NCBI GenBank assembly: GCA_030648035.1
Contig: JAUSII010000101.1
Span: 1-32,292 of the forward strand
Direction of reading: 5' to 3'
Length of the DNA stretch: 32,292 nt
Source: Deltaproteobacteria bacterium
Lineage (GTDB): Bacteria > UBA10199 > SPLOWO2-01-44-7
The stretch's first letter is position 1. Every line of letters starts with the position of its first letter. This document shows, piece after piece, positions 1-9,054 of this stretch. The notes beneath the pieces were generated by a model. The model ran no database searches. It saw only the letters and a list, made by a program, of their open reading frames with translations, and was not told the DNA's origin. The translations under genes were made by a program, and so were the position numbers.

Positions 1-2457
1 CAGCGCATCACTCTTTTGGAAACGAAGAAGCATTATCAGATTGAATTTTTGATCGATGCCTCCGGGAGCATGAGCGACAACACCGAAGAACTGAAACAAT
101 CGATTGCGGTCATAATGGATCAGGCCAAAAAACAATTGAAAGAGGGTGGACAGGTCAGTTTTGGTGTCCGGTTTTATGTGGATGGAAGATTTGAGAGAGC
201 CAAACCGATCGATTCGATCGTCCAATTGGAGGCGCGTGCGCTGGATAAAAATTTTAAAACAGAAACAGAGGTGAAGCAGACAGAAGATAGCATGCACACC
301 ACGCTGGGTGGTGACATTGAAGACCACTGGGACCAATCGATGCGGGCTTTGTATCAGGAGCCGTGGGCTTCAGAGGATGCCGATGTGGAAAAGGTGCTTT
401 TTCTTTTGACCGACGAAGGGGGCCGTGTCGGCAAACTGGAATATACACAGCAAGATGTAGAGAATGAATCCAAGGAAAAAGGGGTCCGTTTTGAAATTAT
501 ATGGATGTCGGACACGGTTATTGATCCGGCTTCCGATCAGACTCCGAAAAACAAAAGAATGTCTTTCGCCAACGCGGTGGAAGTTCTTTCCTATAAGCCC
601 GGCTGGGCTTCCAAATTTGGTAAATATGACAGAATGATGGCCGCAACAAGATTGGGTGCCACTTTTTCTCCGCGTGTTATCCCTCTTCTTGCCAAAGCCA
701 GTGATGAAACTATTGAACCCGATCGGGATGTTCGGAGTGCGGCATTGAAAGCTTTGGGGGAAATTGATGATCCTAAAATATTTCCCGTTTTTGCGCGCAC
801 ATTGGCGACGCAAACGGACACAACGTACACTGATCGCTTCAAAGCCATTGAAGTTCTGCGTGAGTTGAACGGACCGGAGGTGGTGGAACTGTTAATGAAT
901 GCAGGTGACCCGGACAAAGAAAAAGAGTTCGGTGTGCGTGAATTTGCGACTATGGGTTTGTTCGGAAGAAAAGATCCAAGAATAGTTCCACATCTGGGTC
1001 GTTTGTTGACTCAATCAACAAAAATGACAACAGGAGATCGACACGATGCCATCCATGTGTTGGGTCATTTGGACGGGCCGGAGGTGGTGAGTATTCTTCT
1101 TAATGAGATCAAAGAGACCAAAAATGAGGGTTCTAGAGATAATGCGATTCGTGCCTTGGCCACAAAAAAAGATCCGAGAATTGTTCCTTATTTGGCGCCT
1201 TTATTGGAACGGACTCATTCCACTATTGCGATCTTATACACGCTGAAAGAACAGAAAGATTCACAGGCCACACCTTACATCACCGATTTTCTTTTTGCTA
1301 AAAGACCGCACCTGCCACAAAAAATCAGAGACGAACAGCTAAGTGCCATAGAAGCATTGGATGCGATTGGTGACAAAACAATATTGCCCCGCTTAAAACA
1401 AGATATTGAAAAGACGTATTCTTCACAAACAAAAGTTGCCCTTCTTAAAGTTATCGCAAAACTGGGCGACAAAGGGTTTGCCAGCACAGCTCTTGCCAAG
1501 ATGATCGTCCCCAATATGGATGTGGAGAATAAGGTGCAAAAAGAAGCATTGGAAGCCCTTGAATGGATTGATGCGCCGGAGACCTTTGACGCGCTTGTTC
1601 ATATCATCGATCCTCAATCGGGGTTCAGCACTCATCAGCGAGTGGGGGCCATGTTTGGACTGGGGAATTTATCGGACCCACGCGTTGTTCCTTATGTGAT
1701 TCGGATGATGTCTAAAGAAAATGACGATTATTATTTGCATATAGAGCTTCCCCCAAAGAAAGATGGTTCTTTTTATGTCCACGATTTTCGGCAAGCTGCT
1801 GTCAATATTTTGGACAAGAAACGCGATCCACGTTCCTTTGATGTTTTAAAAAGAATTTATGAAACATCAACAAAAGAGAAAGAGCGTGATTTGCATTACA
1901 AAGCAGGAGAAGCCCTCCTACATCTGAATGATCTTAGAGCGATTCCTCTTTTTTATGACAGTCAAGAAGGTTTTATCTTTTTGGGAGATACATGGCGCGA
2001 TTTTATCCGTGCTCCAAATGCTCTGGCGTATGCAACAGAGACGATTGATCCCAAAAAAACAAAAGATCCGCTTGCCAGAGAAGCGGCGGCCTCTTTTATG
2101 GCAGGGTTGTCTGATCCGGAGATCATTCCCTGGCTGATGGAGGCCTCTGATCCTAGGTTAGAGCCGAACGAAAAGGTCAGAAAAAAAGCGGCAGAGGTGT
2201 TGAAACTGAAACTGGTTTATTTTCATTCCAGGAAGAAGTTTCATTTTGATATACAAAAATATCTCCCGTATCTTTATGAAAGACTCGATGCCACCCTCGA
2301 AAAAAATCCTGAAATTCGAAAAACAATTGTCTCCACCCTTCAATTTTCAAAAGATCCATCGGTTGTCACACTGCTCGATCACGTAGCCGCCACCGATCCT
2401 TCCCCAGAAGTGCAATCCGCCGCCACCAGCGTGCGGGACAGTCTCTTAATAAAATAA
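1..2457 (+). CDS. VWA domain plus HEAT-like repeat protein, 5' end outside window
   Basis: The reading frame is open from base 1, and its first codons (QRITLLETKKHYQIEFLIDA) align with the middle of the downstream paralogue (PRLTLKYPAKHYQIEFLIDA). The true start is therefore upstream, and a TTG at 16 is not the start. If the two proteins match along their length, roughly 310 N-terminal residues are missing. The von Willebrand A domain begins at once with the MIDAS motif DASGS (codons 19-23 from the window edge) and continues to LFLLTDE near codon 138. The rest consists of HEAT/PBS-like helical repeats of the type 'DPRIVPHLGRLL' and 'GPEVVSILL'. VWA domains bind protein partners through a metal ion and HEAT arrays form scaffolds, so a protein-binding role is likely. 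The actual function is unknown. It lies 167 bp upstream of its paralogue. Confidence 0.8.
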   Translation, partial: QRITLLETKKHYQIEFLIDASGSMSDNTEELKQSIAVIMDQAKKQLKEGGQVSFGVRFYVDGRFERAKPIDSIVQLEARALDKNFKTETEVKQTEDSMHTTLGGDIEDHWDQSMRALYQEPWASEDADVEKVLFLLTDEGGRVGKLEYTQQDVENESKEKGVRFEIIWMSDTVIDPASDQTPKNKRMSFANAVEVLSYKPGWASKFGKYDRMMAATRLGATFSPRVIPLLAKASDETIEPDRDVRSAALKALGEIDDPKIFPVFARTLATQTDTTYTDRFKAIEVLRELNGPEVVELLMNAGDPDKEKEFGVREFATMGLFGRKDPRIVPHLGRLLTQSTKMTTGDRHDAIHVLGHLDGPEVVSILLNEIKETKNEGSRDNAIRALATKKDPRIVPYLAPLLERTHSTIAILYTLKEQKDSQATPYITDFLFAKRPHLPQKIRDEQLSAIEALDAIGDKTILPRLKQDIEKTYSSQTKVALLKVIAKLGDKGFASTALAKMIVPNMDVENKVQKEALEALEWIDAPETFDALVHIIDPQSGFSTHQRVGAMFGLGNLSDPRVVPYVIRMMSKENDDYYLHIELPPKKDGSFYVHDFRQAAVNILDKKRDPRSFDVLKRIYETSTKEKERDLHYKAGEALLHLNDLRAIPLFYDSQEGFIFLGDTWRDFIRAPNALAYATETIDPKKTKDPLAREAAASFMAGLSDPEIIPWLMEASDPRLEPNEKVRKKAAEVLKLKLVYFHSRKKFHFDIQKYLPYLYERLDATLEKNPEIRKTIVSTLQFSKDPSVVTLLDHVAATDPSPEVQSAATSVRDSLLIK

Positions 2458-2574
2458 GTTCGCATCAGCCCGGAAGTGTCGTTATCAAACCGGTGAACCA
2501 ATTTGGCGAGTGAATCAACAGTAATATCAATAATTTGCATAGGTGCCAGGTACCAAAATAAGGCGGCAAAATAA

Positions 2575-2603
2575 GCAACTTTGCCCCTATGGTCTGCCGA
2601 TAA
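2575..2603 (+). promoter_or_regulatory. Possible sigma-28 (FliA)-like promoter
   Basis: GCAACTTT (2575-2582) is followed by TGCCGATAA (2595-2603). GCCGATAA is the classical -10 element of FliA promoters. The spacer is 13 bp, against 11 bp in the consensus, and the -35 match is partial. The same two words occur in the same order upstream of the gene at 26706. The element ends 21 bp before the ATG at 2625. The rest of the gap from 2458 holds no credible gene. Confidence 0.4.
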
Positions 2604-2624
2604 TAAGTAGGTAAAGGGGTGTGC

Positions 2625-5495
2625 ATGAGTTCTGACAATGGCGTCAAAAAAAATATTCCCTATTCTCCCCGTGCCATGGATTGGGCCGAGGAATTTCGGC
2701 GTTCTTTTTCTCCCGATGCTGGAATGGTCGATATCGATTTTCCCGAATGTGGCGTGCGCGATGTTTGGGAGATGCCGCCTGCAGAGGTGGTGCTGGAGGC
2801 CCAGAAGGTTTTTGAGGAACCCGGCTGTGATGAAACACGAAAAGATTGCGTCACGATCAATTATCTCGACCCACTTCGCTCTGAACGCCCCAGAATTTTA
2901 AAACGCATTGTTCCATCGGTTTTCGAAAAATCGGAAAAGGTGCGCCATTTGGCCGAAGGGATTCGCCATCTTCTGGCTTCGTATCGGGCGGTGGAGTGCG
3001 ATGCGGCTTATGTTTTAAATGATGTTGGGATCGATATTTTACTCCATCGTGGGCGTTATTTGGATGGTGCTGTTTCTCAACTGCAATCGGCTGGTGCGAT
3101 GAATGCCATGTATGGCCAGTTGCGGATGTTCACGAATAAATTGGATGCCTGTTCCAAGGGACAAAACACTTGTCTGACGCAGGAAGAGGCTTTGTCGAAC
3201 CTGAACAATCTGATTTTGGGATACGTGTTTTGTTTTCAGCAGGAGTATCAGAAAATAATTCAGGAAGAAAATTTGGTAGAGCCGATGTCTTCACCGCCTG
3301 TTTCTGTCAGGCCCGAATTGCCGGCCAAAAAAGATTTTCCGCTGATTATTCCGCCGCAACGGGTTGTTCACGCCGATCCACCCAAGCTGGCCGACTTGCC
3401 GCCAAAGCGTAAAGAACGGGATTGGGAAATCCACAGAGAGCCTGAAACACCAGCCATCAAAAAGCGCGAAGGCCTGAAAGATTTGGCCGAAGTGAACAAG
3501 GGAAAAATCCAGAATCTTTTTCCCCAAGACAAAGTCATCGATAAAATTCTTCCGCGACTGACTTTAAAATACCCCGCAAAACATTATCAGATCGAATTTT
3601 TAATCGATGCTTCCGGTAGTATGGCCGACAATGTGGAGCAGGTTTTAAAACAGATCGAAATCGCCATGGAACATGCCAGAAAACAATTATTACCTGGGGG
3701 TTCGGTCACCTTCGGTGTTCGGTTTTATGTCGATGACCATTCCGAGCGGGCCAAGCCTTTGGCTTCGATGAAAGTTTTGGAAGAACGCGCGCATGATAAA
3801 AACTACAAGCCGGAGTGGGAGACTCAACAAACCAAGGCCGGGCTTAAAGCGGTCGTTGATTTTATCCGGAAAACCGGTGGCGGGTGGGAATATCACTGGG
3901 ATGAATCGATGAAGGCACTGGAACAAGAGCCGTGGGCCAAAGAAAAGGATGTCGAAAAGGTTTTGTTTCTGCTGACCGATGAAGAGGGGGATTTGGGAGA
4001 AAAAGAATTCACCGCGCAAGATGTGGAAGCCAAGGCGAAAGCAAAAGATGTCCGTTTCGAAATTTTATGGATGTTCGAAAGTAATCCGATGGAAGTGCTG
4101 GCGGGTAAGTCGCATGAAGTGGACAAAATAGTCGCCATACACCATCTGGCCCTGATGGATGGGCCTGAAGTGGTGAGTCTTCTTTTGAACATTATCGGAA
4201 ACCGCAAAGAAAAAGATAATGTGAAAGTAGCTGCTATTGAAGCGCTGGTCGGCAGAAAAGACGAACGGATTCTTCCCACTTTAAGACATAATTTGTTAGG
4301 TTCCGCAAACATGCAGAAGGCAATTATTGACATCATCCGTAACAATCACGATCCGTACGCTACGGGGATGCTACTGCGTTTAAGCGGTCTGGAAAATACA
4401 ATAGACTGGCAAGGAAAAGAAGTGGCAGGCGTTCGCGAAGAGGCGTTGGAAGCGCTGGTCGGCAGAAAAGATCCGCGCATTTTGCCGCACCTGAAAAAGA
4501 TTGTTCATCGCCGGGAGATGCTTAATCCGGAAGATGTCAGCGCCGCTGTGAAGGTGTTGGACGGCATGGAAGATCCCGAAGCCTTTTCTCTCTTGTTGGA
4601 TATTGCCGATCCAAAAAAGGAATTGCACAGAATGAATGCCTTGTCGTCGGCCCTTCCGATTTTGGCGCAGAGAAGGGATCCGCGCATTGTTCCTCTGGTG
4701 GAATCCATCTTACTTATGGATGAACAAGATAATTTTGATCATGGGACAATCAGTCGTGCTTTAAGGGCATTGGGGGCTCAACAGGATCCGCGAACGGTAG
4801 AAATCGTCGGCAGATATCTCGATTCGAGCGATAAACATGTGTCGAATTACAGGGAGTGCATCGAGACTTTAAGACCGTTTGGCGTATTGGCGGTCGATCT
4901 GTTGGGAAAACTGGCCCAAAATATTGATACCCCGGTTCGAGAACTAGCCCTGGAAACACTCTTGAAGATTCCCGATTCCCGCGTGTTAACCTACGCTGTG
5001 AAATCGCTGGAAGTCTCTGAAATGGATGGACCCAATCATAATCTTTTTATCAGAAGAATAGAGAAGCTCGGCAACTTTGAAACGACCCAATCGCTCTACG
5101 CGCTTCGCCGCCGTCAACCCCTTCGGGATTATTTAACTAGTTTCTTTTTGACTGCGGCGCGCTATCCTGATCCCCGTTCTCTCCCGCTTCTTTATGATGT
5201 CTATATCGATTTCAAAAGTCATGATTCCGATCCCTATACACGGCGGCGCCGGAATCGCGAATTCAAAAGCATGTTTGAATGGGCGATTGCCCGCCACTTA
5301 AAACCCGACGCCATTCCCATTCTGCTCGAACTCATCGATTCAACCAAAACGAAAGATCCCAAAGTGCGTGCCATGGCCGCCCGCGATTTGGGTAAAATCG
5401 CCACCCCGGAGGTTTTGCCCTATGTGGAAGAGGCTTTGAAAACCGAGACCGATCCCGAAGTTCGCGCCGCATTGGAAAAACTTTTTCAAAAATAA
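2625..5495 (+). CDS. VWA domain plus HEAT-like repeat protein, full length
   Basis: This 956-residue paralogue of the preceding gene is complete. The ATG at 2625 was chosen because AAAGGGG (2613-2619) sits at ideal distance; an in-frame GTG at 2619 overlaps that site. Residues 1 to about 220 form a unique Cys-containing region (for example GCDETRKDC). Next come a proline-rich linker (about 225-270), a charged linker, and a VWA domain from about 320 with MIDAS DASGS at 328-332 and LFLLTDEE about 125 residues later. About 450 residues of HEAT-like repeats follow ('DPRILPHL', 'DPRIVPLV', 'DPEVRAALE'). No signal peptide or membrane segment is visible, so it is probably cytoplasmic. It has fewer repeats between the VWA domain and the shared 'GPEVVSLLLN' repeat than the first copy. 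The cellular role is unknown; a protein-complex scaffold is the reasonable inference. Confidence 0.85.
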   Translation: MSSDNGVKKNIPYSPRAMDWAEEFRRSFSPDAGMVDIDFPECGVRDVWEMPPAEVVLEAQKVFEEPGCDETRKDCVTINYLDPLRSERPRILKRIVPSVFEKSEKVRHLAEGIRHLLASYRAVECDAAYVLNDVGIDILLHRGRYLDGAVSQLQSAGAMNAMYGQLRMFTNKLDACSKGQNTCLTQEEALSNLNNLILGYVFCFQQEYQKIIQEENLVEPMSSPPVSVRPELPAKKDFPLIIPPQRVVHADPPKLADLPPKRKERDWEIHREPETPAIKKREGLKDLAEVNKGKIQNLFPQDKVIDKILPRLTLKYPAKHYQIEFLIDASGSMADNVEQVLKQIEIAMEHARKQLLPGGSVTFGVRFYVDDHSERAKPLASMKVLEERAHDKNYKPEWETQQTKAGLKAVVDFIRKTGGGWEYHWDESMKALEQEPWAKEKDVEKVLFLLTDEEGDLGEKEFTAQDVEAKAKAKDVRFEILWMFESNPMEVLAGKSHEVDKIVAIHHLALMDGPEVVSLLLNIIGNRKEKDNVKVAAIEALVGRKDERILPTLRHNLLGSANMQKAIIDIIRNNHDPYATGMLLRLSGLENTIDWQGKEVAGVREEALEALVGRKDPRILPHLKKIVHRREMLNPEDVSAAVKVLDGMEDPEAFSLLLDIADPKKELHRMNALSSALPILAQRRDPRIVPLVESILLMDEQDNFDHGTISRALRALGAQQDPRTVEIVGRYLDSSDKHVSNYRECIETLRPFGVLAVDLLGKLAQNIDTPVRELALETLLKIPDSRVLTYAVKSLEVSEMDGPNHNLFIRRIEKLGNFETTQSLYALRRRQPLRDYLTSFFLTAARYPDPRSLPLLYDVYIDFKSHDSDPYTRRRRNREFKSMFEWAIARHLKPDAIPILLELIDSTKTKDPKVRAMAARDLGKIATPEVLPYVEEALKTETDPEVRAALEKLFQK

Positions 5496-5508
5496 ATATG
5501 CCCTATAC

Positions 5509-5525
5509 ATTAGTTTAAAGCTAAT
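5509..5525. promoter_or_regulatory. Small inverted repeat, possible AbiEi operator
   Basis: ATTAG (5509-5513) and CTAAT (5521-5525) form a 5-bp inverted repeat in an AT-rich stretch (TATATA follows) just before abiEi. AbiEi-family antitoxins are known to repress their own promoter through inverted repeats. The arms are short, so chance is a real alternative. Confidence 0.3.
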
Positions 5526-5539
5526 ATATAGTTCATATT

Positions 5540-6127
5540 ATGGATAAAGGGTCCTATATTCCTGCTCTGCTAAGGTCTCAAAAGACCGTCTTTTCATTCA
5601 AGGATATTGCCCTGTTATGGAACAGCCCGACAACAAATGCCGCGAGAGTCAGGGTCAATTACTATGTCAAAAAAGGGGAGCTTGTTCACCTGCGCAAAGG
5701 GCTTTATGCCAAGGACGAGAATTATAATCGACTTGAATTGGCGACAAAGATTTGCATTCCTTCCTATGTCAGTTTTGAAACGGTGCTGGCCAAAGCGGGG
5801 ATTATTTTTCAAGTTTATGGGCAGATTTTTGTCGCATCCTATCTCACGCGGGAAGTCGGCGTGGGTGGCCAGACTTATTCTTTTCGAAAGATCAAAAATA
5901 TTGTTCTGACCCATCCCATGGGCATGGAGAACAGGGAAAACTGTTCGATTGCAAATATGGAAAGAGCGCTTCTGGACACAATGTATCTCAACACAGATTA
6001 CCACTTTGACAATCTTGGCCCGATCAATTGGGACAAGGCATTTGAAATTCTGGCGATATACAAAAACAAACGGATGGAGAAGAGCCTGAAAAAACTGCAC
6101 GAAAACTTTAATGCGGAGGAACGTTGA
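5540..6127 (+). CDS. abiEi: AbiEi-family antitoxin / transcriptional regulator
   Basis: The protein has 195 residues. The N-terminal 65 residues look like the winged-helix domain of AbiEi antitoxins: 'FSFKDIALLW', then 'ARVRVNYYVKKGELVHLRKG', then 'LYAKDE'. The family's C-terminal domain follows, with 'YVSFETVLAKAGIIFQ' and 'NCSIANMERALLDTMYL'. In this family the protein represses the operon and counteracts the toxin without forming a stable complex (type IV toxin-antitoxin). The AT-rich upstream DNA carries a small inverted repeat. The stop codon is one base before the toxin ATG, which indicates translational coupling. Assignment rests on these motifs and on the neighbouring AbiEii. Confidence 0.85.
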   Translation: MDKGSYIPALLRSQKTVFSFKDIALLWNSPTTNAARVRVNYYVKKGELVHLRKGLYAKDENYNRLELATKICIPSYVSFETVLAKAGIIFQVYGQIFVASYLTREVGVGGQTYSFRKIKNIVLTHPMGMENRENCSIANMERALLDTMYLNTDYHFDNLGPINWDKAFEILAIYKNKRMEKSLKKLHENFNAEER

Positions 6128-6128
6128 T

Positions 6129-6827
6129 ATGACATTGGATGCGGCCCGACACAAAAATATCCTGATTCAAATACTCAAAGACATTTCCACAGATACAAGC
6201 ATCTCCCCATTTCTGGGATTCAAGGGTGGCACAGCCGTTTACATGTTTTATGGGCTGGATCGTTTTTCGGTGGATCTGGATTTTGATCTTTTGGATGATA
6301 CCCAAGAGGAGTATATTTTTGAACGCATAGGCAAAATTCTGGCCGCCCACGGCACATTGAAAGAGGCGCGAAAAAAAAGATATAGCCTGTTTTTTTTGCT
6401 CTCTTACGAGGACAAGGCTCACAACATCAAGGTGGAGGTTAATCGTCGCAAGTTTGGTTCAAAGTTCGAGATCAAATCCTACCTGGGCATTTCAATGCAG
6501 GTGATGGTGCAAGAAGACATGTTTGCGCACAAATTGGTGGCGATGGTGGAGCGAATGGGCAGGACCAACCGGGATATTTACGATGTGTGGTTTTTTCTCA
6601 AGAACAGATGGCCGATCAATTGGAACATTGTGGAGGCGCGAACAGAAATGTCCGCAAAAGAGTTTCTGCCCAAATGCATTGCGGCTTTGGAGAAGTTGAG
6701 CAATCGCAATATACTGTCGGGCATTGGCGAACTTTTGAATGAAAAACAAAAAGTTTGGGCCAAGACGAATTTAAAAACAGACACTCTCTTTTTGCTGAAA
6801 GTGATGTTGGATGGCGTGAGCCAATAG
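6129..6827 (+). CDS. abiEii: AbiEii-type nucleotidyltransferase toxin
   Basis: The protein has 232 residues. The ATG at 6129 is preferred over the in-frame ATG at 6111 because GCGGAGGA (6113-6120) lies 8 bp before it. 'FKGGTAVYMF' (31-40) and 'FSVDLDFDL' (46-54) provide the GG and the S-x-D-x-D metal-binding signature of DNA polymerase beta-like nucleotidyltransferases. A third acidic residue is plausible in 'IKVEVN', followed by 'DMFAHKLVAM' and 'NRDIYDVWFFL', as in AbiEii/MenA relatives. Members of this family block growth by modifying tRNA or other nucleic acids. Here it would act in abortive phage defence or plasmid/locus stabilisation. All recognisable catalytic motifs are intact. The gene ends 2 bp from the convergent transporter gene. 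Confidence 0.88.
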   Translation: MTLDAARHKNILIQILKDISTDTSISPFLGFKGGTAVYMFYGLDRFSVDLDFDLLDDTQEEYIFERIGKILAAHGTLKEARKKRYSLFFLLSYEDKAHNIKVEVNRRKFGSKFEIKSYLGISMQVMVQEDMFAHKLVAMVERMGRTNRDIYDVWFFLKNRWPINWNIVEARTEMSAKEFLPKCIAALEKLSNRNILSGIGELLNEKQKVWAKTNLKTDTLFLLKVMLDGVSQ

Positions 6828-6829
6828 AT

Positions 6830-7759
6830 CTACTTCTTACACTCAAACTGCAAATTGGTGTGGGTGATGTGAAAGCGTTCACGCAGAACGGTGTTCACTT
6901 TGCGGCGCAGTGCTTCGGATTCGCTCACCTTCACATCGGCGATTTCTATGTGTGCGGTCAGTGAACACATCTTGGAGGAGATTTCCCACATGTGAATGTG
7001 ATGGATGTCCAGGATTTCTGGCAGTGCGGTTTTGATGGCTGTCACAATCTCTTCTTCGGAGAGATGCTTCGGCGTCGATTCCAATAAAATATGGACTGAA
7101 TCGCGGATCAGGCTCACTGACCAGATGGCGATCATTACCGCAATCAAAAGACTCGCCACCGGGTCGAGCCAGAATTTGCCGGTGTAATAAATCAATATCC
7201 CCGCAATAATAATGCCGACCGAAGAGGCGGTGTCGGAGAGCATGTGGAAGAAGGCGCTTTTCACATTGAGATCGTGCTCGCTCACCCCTTTTAAAATAAG
7301 CGCCGTGATCAGGTTGACAATCAATCCCAGCACCGCAATCGAGAGCATTTCGGGGACGGCAACGGTGGGAGGATTAAAAATGCGGCCGAGGGCATCATAG
7401 GCAATCCAGACGACGATCAAAATCAGAGTGATGCCGTTAAAAAGAGCGGCCAGAATTTCGGCGCGATAAAATCCGTAAGAGCGAATTTTGTCGGCCTCGC
7501 GCGTGGCCAGCAAAATGGCAAAATAGCTGACCCCCAAAGAAAAGAGATGCGAGAACATATGCGCCGCGTCTGAAAGCAGTGCCAGAGAGTTGGTCCAGAG
7601 ACCGCCGAAAAATTCAACCAGCATCATCAAACCGGTAATGGCGATGCACCACAACAACCGGTTTTGTTCTTTGTGGCGATAGGTGCCATCTTTTTTTCGC
7701 TCCACGGCGATGCATTCGATGGTGGGATGGGAATGGGGATGGTTGTGTGTGTGTCCCAT
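6830..7759 (-). CDS. Cation diffusion facilitator (CDF) metal exporter
   Basis: The protein has 309 residues and begins with a His-rich tail (MGHTHNHPHSHP). About six membrane segments follow ('LLWCIAITGLMMLVEFFGG', 'LFSLGVSYFAILLA', 'GITLILIVVWIAYDAL' and others), then a cytoplasmic C-terminal domain ('IHHIHMWEI'). This is the CDF architecture: proton-driven efflux of Zn, Co, Ni or similar ions across the inner membrane. The metal site in helix 5 is HMLSD (H-xxx-D). The helix 2 motif reads HMFSH, with His where ZitB/CzcD exporters usually have Asp. The ATG at 7759 was chosen over upstream in-frame starts because those overlap asnS and the His tail begins here. It starts 2 bp after the asnS stop, so it is probably co-transcribed. 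Confidence 0.9.
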   Translation of the reverse strand: MGHTHNHPHSHPTIECIAVERKKDGTYRHKEQNRLLWCIAITGLMMLVEFFGGLWTNSLALLSDAAHMFSHLFSLGVSYFAILLATREADKIRSYGFYRAEILAALFNGITLILIVVWIAYDALGRIFNPPTVAVPEMLSIAVLGLIVNLITALILKGVSEHDLNVKSAFFHMLSDTASSVGIIIAGILIYYTGKFWLDPVASLLIAVMIAIWSVSLIRDSVHILLESTPKHLSEEEIVTAIKTALPEILDIHHIHMWEISSKMCSLTAHIEIADVKVSESEALRRKVNTVLRERFHITHTNLQFECKK

Positions 7760-7761
7760 GC

Positions 7762-9054
7762 TTAAGGTGTCATCCGATAAATCATGCGCGGGAAGGGGAT
7801 CGACTCGCGCACATGTTCCAGATTGCAGATCCAGGCGACGAGTCTTTCCAATCCAAACCCGAAACCGGAGTGGGGGACGCTCCCGTATTTTCTCAAATCG
7901 AGATACCACTCAAAAGCCTCGCGCGGCAAGTTGTGTTCCTTCAAACGCTCCAGAAGGACGTCGATATTTTCTTCGCGCTGACTGCCGCCGATGATCTCGC
8001 CAAAACCCTCGGGGGCGAGCAGATCGGCGCACAAAACGAGATCGGAATTTTCGGGATCGCGCTTCATATAAAAAGCCTTAATTTTTGCCGGATATTTTTC
8101 AACAAAGACCGGCTTGTCGAACGATTTGGAAAGCAGGGTTTCTTCTTCGCCGCCCAAGTCTTCACCGTCTTTGGTGTCGGCTCCCATGGCTCGCAGTTTT
8201 TCTGCGGCTTGGGCCAGCGTGATCCGATAAAATGGCGGCTTCACATTTTCAAGGGGCTTTGTGTCCCGCTCCAGAATGGTGAGTTCGTTTTTGTTTTTCT
8301 CCAGAACTTTTTGAACGATAAAGCTGATCAACTCTTCCTGAATTTTTATATTCTCATCGTGTTCAACGAAGGCCGCTTCGGCATCCATCATCCAGAACTC
8401 GGTCAGGTGGCGGCGGGTTTTGCTTTTCTCCGCGCGGAAAACGGGACCAAAGTCGTAACAGCGCCCGTGCGCGAAGATGGCGGCCTCCAGATAAAGCTGG
8501 CCCGACTGCGACAGGTAGGCTTTGCCAAGATCAAAGTAGGGGACTTCAAAGAGTGTCGTTGTCCCCTCGCACGCGGCCGGGGTTAAAATGGGGGAATCGA
8601 TTTTCAAAAAATTGTGTTGGTCCATCCATTCATAAGTGGCGAGAGTGATGGTGTTGCGGATGCGCTGGATCGCCCATTGTTTGGGAGCGCGAAGCCAGAG
8701 GTGGCGGTGGTCGAGCAGAAAATCGGGGCCGTGCTCTTTTTTGCCAATCGGATAATCCAAGGCCGCCTGTACAATTTTAAGATCTTCCACCTGCAATTCG
8801 TATTCCTCTTTCTTGGGATGTTTGGAAACTTTGGCTGTCAGGATGACGGAAGTCTCCAGCGATATTTTTTTGGCCTCTTCCCAAACTTCCGGTTTCACCG
8901 TCGGCTGATTCACAATAGCCTGGCAAAAGCCGGTGCCGTCGCGAATCTGTAGAAAAGAAATTTTGCCCGAAGAGCGGAGGTTGTGGACCCAGCCTTTCAC
9001 GGTGACTGTCTGATCCAGGTGTTTATTTAAATCTTTGATGAATGCGTTCGCCAT
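7762..9054 (-). CDS. asnS: Asparaginyl-tRNA synthetase
   Basis: The protein has 430 residues. An N-terminal OB-fold anticodon-binding domain ('VTVKGWVHNLRSSGKISFLQ') precedes a class II catalytic core. Motif 2 lies around 'FRAEKSKTRRHLTEFWMMDA' and motif 3 is 'GFGFGLERLVAW' near the C-terminus. It charges tRNA-Asn with asparagine in the cytoplasm. AsnRS is favoured over AspRS by the short form without a GAD insertion and by overall similarity to bacterial AsnS. The ATG lies inside the 3' end of galU (32-bp overlap), with GGAG about 10 bp upstream. The operon order is galU, asnS, CDF transporter. Its presence suggests direct asparaginylation, though not necessarily the absence of GatCAB. Confidence 0.95.
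   Translation of the reverse strand: MANAFIKDLNKHLDQTVTVKGWVHNLRSSGKISFLQIRDGTGFCQAIVNQPTVKPEVWEEAKKISLETSVILTAKVSKHPKKEEYELQVEDLKIVQAALDYPIGKKEHGPDFLLDHRHLWLRAPKQWAIQRIRNTITLATYEWMDQHNFLKIDSPILTPAACEGTTTLFEVPYFDLGKAYLSQSGQLYLEAAIFAHGRCYDFGPVFRAEKSKTRRHLTEFWMMDAEAAFVEHDENIKIQEELISFIVQKVLEKNKNELTILERDTKPLENVKPPFYRITLAQAAEKLRAMGADTKDGEDLGGEEETLLSKSFDKPVFVEKYPAKIKAFYMKRDPENSDLVLCADLLAPEGFGEIIGGSQREENIDVLLERLKEHNLPREAFEWYLDLRKYGSVPHSGFGFGLERLVAWICNLEHVRESIPFPRMIYRMTP

Noticed and set aside
2465-2647. 60-residue minus-strand reading frame in the gap between VWA-HEAT genes
   Set aside because: It has no ribosome binding site and overlaps the start of the downstream gene, and the sigma-28-like signal is a better explanation of the gap.
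7747-8586. 279-residue plus-strand reading frame
   Set aside because: It is antisense to asnS, which has clear class II synthetase motifs, and the translation resembles no protein.
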